From contig DHLV01000100.1 of NCBI GenBank assembly GCA_002405445.1, positions 1 through 8,456 of the forward strand: a stretch of 8,456 nucleotides of DNA, in the 5' to 3' direction. The notes beneath the pieces were generated by a model. It had not been told where the DNA came from and did no database searches. It saw nothing but the letters and a program-made list of their open reading frames with translations. Within the stretch, counting starts at the first letter, position 1. The number at the start of each line of letters is the position of its first letter. Made by a program: the position numbers and the translations under genes. Positions 5,633 to 8,456 of the stretch are shown in pieces. This stretch comes from Flammeovirgaceae bacterium UBA4659 (lineage in GTDB: Bacteria > Bacteroidota > Bacteroidia > Cytophagales > Cyclobacteriaceae).

Positions 5633-6579
5633 ATAAGCTTACCCAACCCTACTAAAAATCCAAAGCCATAGCTCACGTGCAAAACCGGAAATACAAAGAA
5701 ACTCCGCAGCATAGCCGTGCGTGATTGCGTTCGGTCGCAAAAATAAAGCGCAAGAACAAAATAAAGGAGCAGCGGCAAAAGTGCGACCCATCCGGCCACT
5801 ATAAAAAGCGGAAGAATCCCTATTAGATAAATCACAAAAAAGGCGGGCACCAGGTGTCGCAAGCGAACTCCTGAGTTCACCTTTTTTAATACCAACGGTT
5901 TAAACAAGCCGTATTGGTAGTATTGCCTAAATAACCCTGCTATTGTCTCCCGCACAAAATAATTACATTGCATTTCAGGCACCATGAGTATTTTCAACCC
6001 AGCCGCATTCATACGGTAATGAAATTCATCATCCTGGTTTCGAATCAGTTGTTCGTCAAATAATCCGATTTTCTCAAATACTTCCCTGCGGTAAAAAGCA
6101 AACGCCACACTATCTACATACTGCCTCGCGGAAGAGGTTCTAAATTCGGTTCCACCAACCCCAAATTTTGTACTCATACCATACGCGATTGCTTTACCTG
6201 TAGCCGTTTTGGCCGTGTGAATAAGCGGCCCCCCAACCGCATCGCACTTACTACTCTCCAGGTTGGCGAGCGCATTTCTAAAAAACATCTCGCTGTACTC
6301 GGTATGGGCGCCCAGCAATGCCAGGTATTTCCCTTTCGACTTCCTGAAGCACTTGTTAAATGCAAAACTTACGTATTTGTCATGATTTTCAACCAAGAAG
6401 ATGTTATGATGAATACCCGACCGGTCACCAACAATGTCCCGTGTTCGATCAACTGAACCACCATCTGCAATAAACAACTCGGAAGGCTGAGGGCAATACG
6501 CTAAAAAATCTTCAATAACTTTCCCAATATGTCTTTCTTCGTTCAGGACCGGACAAACAATACTGAAAATCGTATTCAT
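5629..6579 (-). CDS. GT2 glycosyltransferase with C-terminal membrane segments (ExoA-like)
   Basis: This 316-residue protein is an inverting GT-A fold glycosyltransferase. The N-terminal half shows FSIVCPVLNEERHIGKVI (5-22) and the nucleotide-binding IADGGSVDRT (37-46). The acceptor-side base region is probably NQDDEFHYRM at 181-190. The C-terminal part carries two or three membrane segments at about 243-263, 265-280 and 293-312, with an arginine-rich link, as in ExoA-like enzymes of succinoglycan synthesis. It should add a sugar to a lipid-linked glycan at the inner face of the inner membrane. At the place where ExoA relatives have Asp-Ala-His, this protein reads Gly90-Ala91-His92, so one expected metal-site acid is absent or displaced. 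The start shares one base with the upstream stop (TAATG), and it overlaps the GNAT gene by 4 bases. Donor and acceptor sugars are unknown. Confidence 0.9.
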   Translation of the reverse strand: MNTIFSIVCPVLNEERHIGKVIEDFLAYCPQPSELFIADGGSVDRTRDIVGDRSGIHHNIFLVENHDKYVSFAFNKCFRKSKGKYLALLGAHTEYSEMFFRNALANLESSKCDAVGGPLIHTAKTATGKAIAYGMSTKFGVGGTEFRTSSARQYVDSVAFAFYRREVFEKIGLFDEQLIRNQDDEFHYRMNAAGLKILMVPEMQCNYFVRETIAGLFRQYYQYGLFKPLVLKKVNSGVRLRHLVPAFFVIYLIGILPLFIVAGWVALLPLLLYFVLALYFCDRTQSRTAMLRSFFVFPVLHVSYGFGFLVGLGKLI

Positions 6580-7898
6580 TAAAGTAATGATTTTACAATT
6601 TGGGGCTTACCCGAAGCCGTTGGTTTGATCTCCGCAACTTCCTTAAAGCGGATATCGATTTCCTCCTCCAGTTTATCAAAAATTGTTGATCTTATCTTGT
6701 CTAAAACATCAGGTTGAAAATTCTCTTCCGCAATGTATTCCACGCAAATGGAATCCAGACTTTCCTGAATCACCTGAAACTGTCTGATCTGATTGAAATG
6801 TTCGAATATGCCCGTAAAAAAGTGTACGATTAAGAATTTCCCCGAGCGCGTTCGCACAATGTCGGTGTCCCGACCAACTATTTGCTTTAACAAGGGTAAC
6901 TTCCTGCCACATGCGCATACCACATCCCGTTTCTCTTTTATCGCAATATCGCCCAAGTAGTATCTAATCAACGGCATGGAGTAACCATCCAATCGCGTAA
7001 CCACAACATAGCCGGGCATCCCCTCCTCTACCTCATGGCCTGCCTTATCAAGGAGTTCAAGATACACATGAGGCGACAGAACATGATAACGTCCGTGTTC
7101 GCATTGACCAGCAATTACAAATCCTTCCGTGCTTCCATACGTATCCGTAACCGCTGCGCCAAACACCTCTTGGATTTGTTTGCGGTAATGAGGAAACATT
7201 TTATCGCCCCACGATATCACCGACTTGAACTTCATTTTCAAACCCAGATCACGGGCGTGCAGGGAATAACCATACAGGCCGGAGGCATAGCCTCCCAACA
7301 CGTACTGAGTAAAATCTTTGTCTGCTAACGACTTTTCAACTTCGGCCCGGCTTATATTAAAAGCCTGCTGATAATCGGTTCGCAAAAGAATGTCTTTTAT
7401 TTTTTTAACCAACGGGCGCTTGGTTGTCATGCCCAACTGTAAAAATTTATCACCAAGTTTAAATCCACCCCACTCCCACAAAAGCGTTTGCCAAGCCTGC
7501 GTCTTTGACGACTCCTTTGCAGACATATACACCGTAACCTGAACTCCGGATGAGCCGCTACTGGACTCTACCACGAGTTTCTCTCCGGTTTCAAACTTCA
7601 TTGCTTCGACATTTTCCTTAATTGTCCGTTTGTCAATCACCGGAAAATTCCTCAACCAGTCCGCAGGAGTATCTGCCTGCGATACATTCAAACTTTTATA
7701 AAATGGAACTTTTGTAGAGGCGTGGGTCAGGAGTTTGCGAAGGGCATCTGCCTCATAGGCTAATAATTCGTGCTGCTGTAAGTATTGGATTTTGCGAGCT
7801 AATTTCAACTGCGCCATAAACTGTGTGCGCAGCAAAATATCACCTACCGGCAATACTACATTCTCAACAAAAAAGTTATAAACATCCCGGAGTTTCAT
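6579..7898 (-). CDS. PaaK/CapK-like adenylate-forming enzyme
   Basis: This 439-residue protein belongs to the phenylacetate-CoA ligase (PaaK) branch of the ANL adenylate-forming enzymes, in the CapK-like subgroup seen in capsule loci. Motifs in order are the ATP phosphate loop SSSGSSG (112-118), the YGSTEG motif (254-259), IRYYLGD with Asp317 (311-317), CACGRKLPLLKQIVGR at about 328-343 as in PaaK, and a C-terminal SGKPQ with Lys431 as the probable adenylation lysine. Such enzymes activate a carboxylic acid as an acyl-adenylate and often pass it to CoA or another thiol. Here the acid is unknown; it is unlikely to serve phenylacetate breakdown because both neighbours are glycosyltransferases. 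A role in supplying an acyl or amide group for glycan decoration is inferred. All key motifs are intact. It follows the GT4 gene after 46 bases. Confidence 0.87.
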   Translation of the reverse strand: MKLRDVYNFFVENVVLPVGDILLRTQFMAQLKLARKIQYLQQHELLAYEADALRKLLTHASTKVPFYKSLNVSQADTPADWLRNFPVIDKRTIKENVEAMKFETGEKLVVESSSGSSGVQVTVYMSAKESSKTQAWQTLLWEWGGFKLGDKFLQLGMTTKRPLVKKIKDILLRTDYQQAFNISRAEVEKSLADKDFTQYVLGGYASGLYGYSLHARDLGLKMKFKSVISWGDKMFPHYRKQIQEVFGAAVTDTYGSTEGFVIAGQCEHGRYHVLSPHVYLELLDKAGHEVEEGMPGYVVVTRLDGYSMPLIRYYLGDIAIKEKRDVVCACGRKLPLLKQIVGRDTDIVRTRSGKFLIVHFFTGIFEHFNQIRQFQVIQESLDSICVEYIAEENFQPDVLDKIRSTIFDKLEEEIDIRFKEVAEIKPTASGKPQIVKSLL

Positions 7899-7925
7899 AA
7901 AACCAAAAAGCCCAGCCGTACCTCG

Positions 7926-7942
7926 GTATTAAATTTTAATAC
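7926..7942. repeat. 17-base AT-rich palindrome between GT4 and CapK-like genes
   Basis: The sequence GTATTAAATTTTAATAC has perfect 8-base arms around a single central base. It lies in the 46-base gap after the GT4 stop and before the CapK-like start. An RNA hairpin would need to break some of the central pairs and is AT-rich with no following U run in the minus direction, so a strong terminator is unlikely. A binding site for a dimeric regulator is possible. Confidence 0.45.
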
Positions 7943-7944
7943 AG

Positions 7945-8456
7945 TCATGTACTCTGGGTATGTGCGGCTGATGAACGATGTGGCAAACTTCTTGATGACA
8001 TCGAGATCAAATTTCTCCACTGACTGCTAACTACAGCCCAGTCAAATCCTTCTACCTTTAATCGCGCATTATCCGAGATTCGACTCGCCAACTCCGGCTC
8101 TAGAATCAACCGTTCAATTGCCGCTACAAAGCCAGCTGCATCCCCCCTATTCGTCAGCATCCCGTCAATCATATCATTAATCAGGTATGGCAGCCCACCG
8201 GCATTGGTGGAAACCACTGGTAATCCCAGGGCCATGGCTTCAACAACACTTACGGGCATGTTATCGAAATTGGTAGTATTAATAAATATGTCAAAATCTT
8301 TTGATTTACGCTTCCAATCATTCTTTGACAGATAACCCGGAATTTCGAGTTGATGACTTACTCCTTGCGCAGCCGCCTTATTTTTTACCTCGTCCATGCT
8401 TCCATCCTTATCTGTGCCGATCATGCATAACGTTGCATTCGAAAAACGTTGGGTAA
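7945..8456 (-). CDS. GT4-family glycosyltransferase, C-terminal part (5' end beyond window)
   Basis: The frame is open to the right edge, giving 169 visible codons. An internal ATG at 8424 is not the real start, because the frame continues upstream with FSNATLCMIG, the usual lead into the second GT-B domain. Visible motifs are IPGYLSKNDW (38-47), where the chain enters the donor domain, and FDNMPVSVVEAMALGLPVVSTNAGG at about 63-87. That is the GT4 E-x7-E region, with the second Glu kept at residue 72 and Asp64 where many relatives have the first acidic residue. This is a retaining glycosyltransferase acting on nucleotide-sugars in the cytoplasm, probably extending the glycan of this locus. 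The last 18 residues (MSSRSLPHRSSAAHTQST) are hydrophilic and low in complexity and do not look family-typical, but no frameshift is demonstrated. The gene was probably about 350-400 residues in full. Confidence 0.9.
   Translation of the reverse strand, partial: TQRFSNATLCMIGTDKDGSMDEVKNKAAAQGVSHQLEIPGYLSKNDWKRKSKDFDIFINTTNFDNMPVSVVEAMALGLPVVSTNAGGLPYLINDMIDGMLTNRGDAAGFVAAIERLILEPELASRISDNARLKVEGFDWAVVSSQWRNLISMSSRSLPHRSSAAHTQST

Noticed and set aside
7899..7944. Intrinsic terminator at the palindrome
   Set aside because: The arms are AT-only apart from the end pair, the loop would be too small, and there is no downstream U run on the transcribed strand.
7945..8010. Frameshift near the end of the GT4 gene
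   Set aside because: The tail is unusual, but the family's core ends before it and neither alternative frame gives a clearly better continuation.
8422..8424. ATG as the start of the GT4 gene
   Set aside because: The frame continues upstream to the edge with family-typical residues, so this ATG is internal.

Overview
The window is almost solid coding sequence, all of it on the minus strand, so transcription runs from the right edge to the left. Gene content points to a Bacteroidota member, perhaps Cytophagales-like given the moderate GC. The main evidence is an exosortase of the XrtF type followed by its partner membrane protein, a DUF6922-like/AbiEii toxin-antitoxin pair, and a lack of strong Shine-Dalgarno sequences. 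No rRNA, tRNA, CRISPR array, transposase or convincing terminator was seen.

In transcription order the layout has three blocks. (A) 8456-4991: the C-terminal part of a GT4 glycosyltransferase, a PaaK/CapK-like adenylate-forming enzyme, a GT2 glycosyltransferase with C-terminal membrane segments, and a GNAT acetyltransferase. (B) 4986-3993: a short relic of an aminotransferase 5' end, then a toxin-antitoxin pair (DUF6922-like antitoxin, AbiEii-type nucleotidyltransferase toxin). (C) 3958-1: an intact DegT/PglE-like aminotransferase starting at TTG, two consecutive PglC-type phosphoglycosyl transferases, a PglD/NeuD-type acetyltransferase, exosortase XrtF, and the XrtF-associated membrane protein. 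The last of these was recovered by hand because it runs off the left edge. Genes in block C overlap one another by 4 to 29 bases, which suggests a translationally coupled operon.

Together the genes look like the end of a surface polysaccharide or glycan locus. The aminotransferase and PglD-like acetyltransferase would finish a 4-amino (or 4-acetamido) UDP-sugar. A PglC-like enzyme would load a sugar-1-phosphate onto undecaprenyl phosphate, the GT2 and GT4 enzymes would extend the chain, and the GNAT and CapK-like enzymes could decorate it. No 4,6-dehydratase, flippase or polymerase is visible here.

The most notable observation is that the first ten codons of the aminotransferase occur twice: once at the intact gene (3958) and once as an orphan relic (4986) just after the GNAT gene. 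The toxin-antitoxin pair lies exactly between them. The copies encode the same ten residues but differ at third codon positions, so they look like two alleles rather than a fresh duplication. This suggests an allelic replacement or cassette-exchange junction, and a visible fall in GC to the right of it is consistent with that. The second notable point is that an exosortase and its partner are fused by gene overlaps to a glycan-initiation operon.
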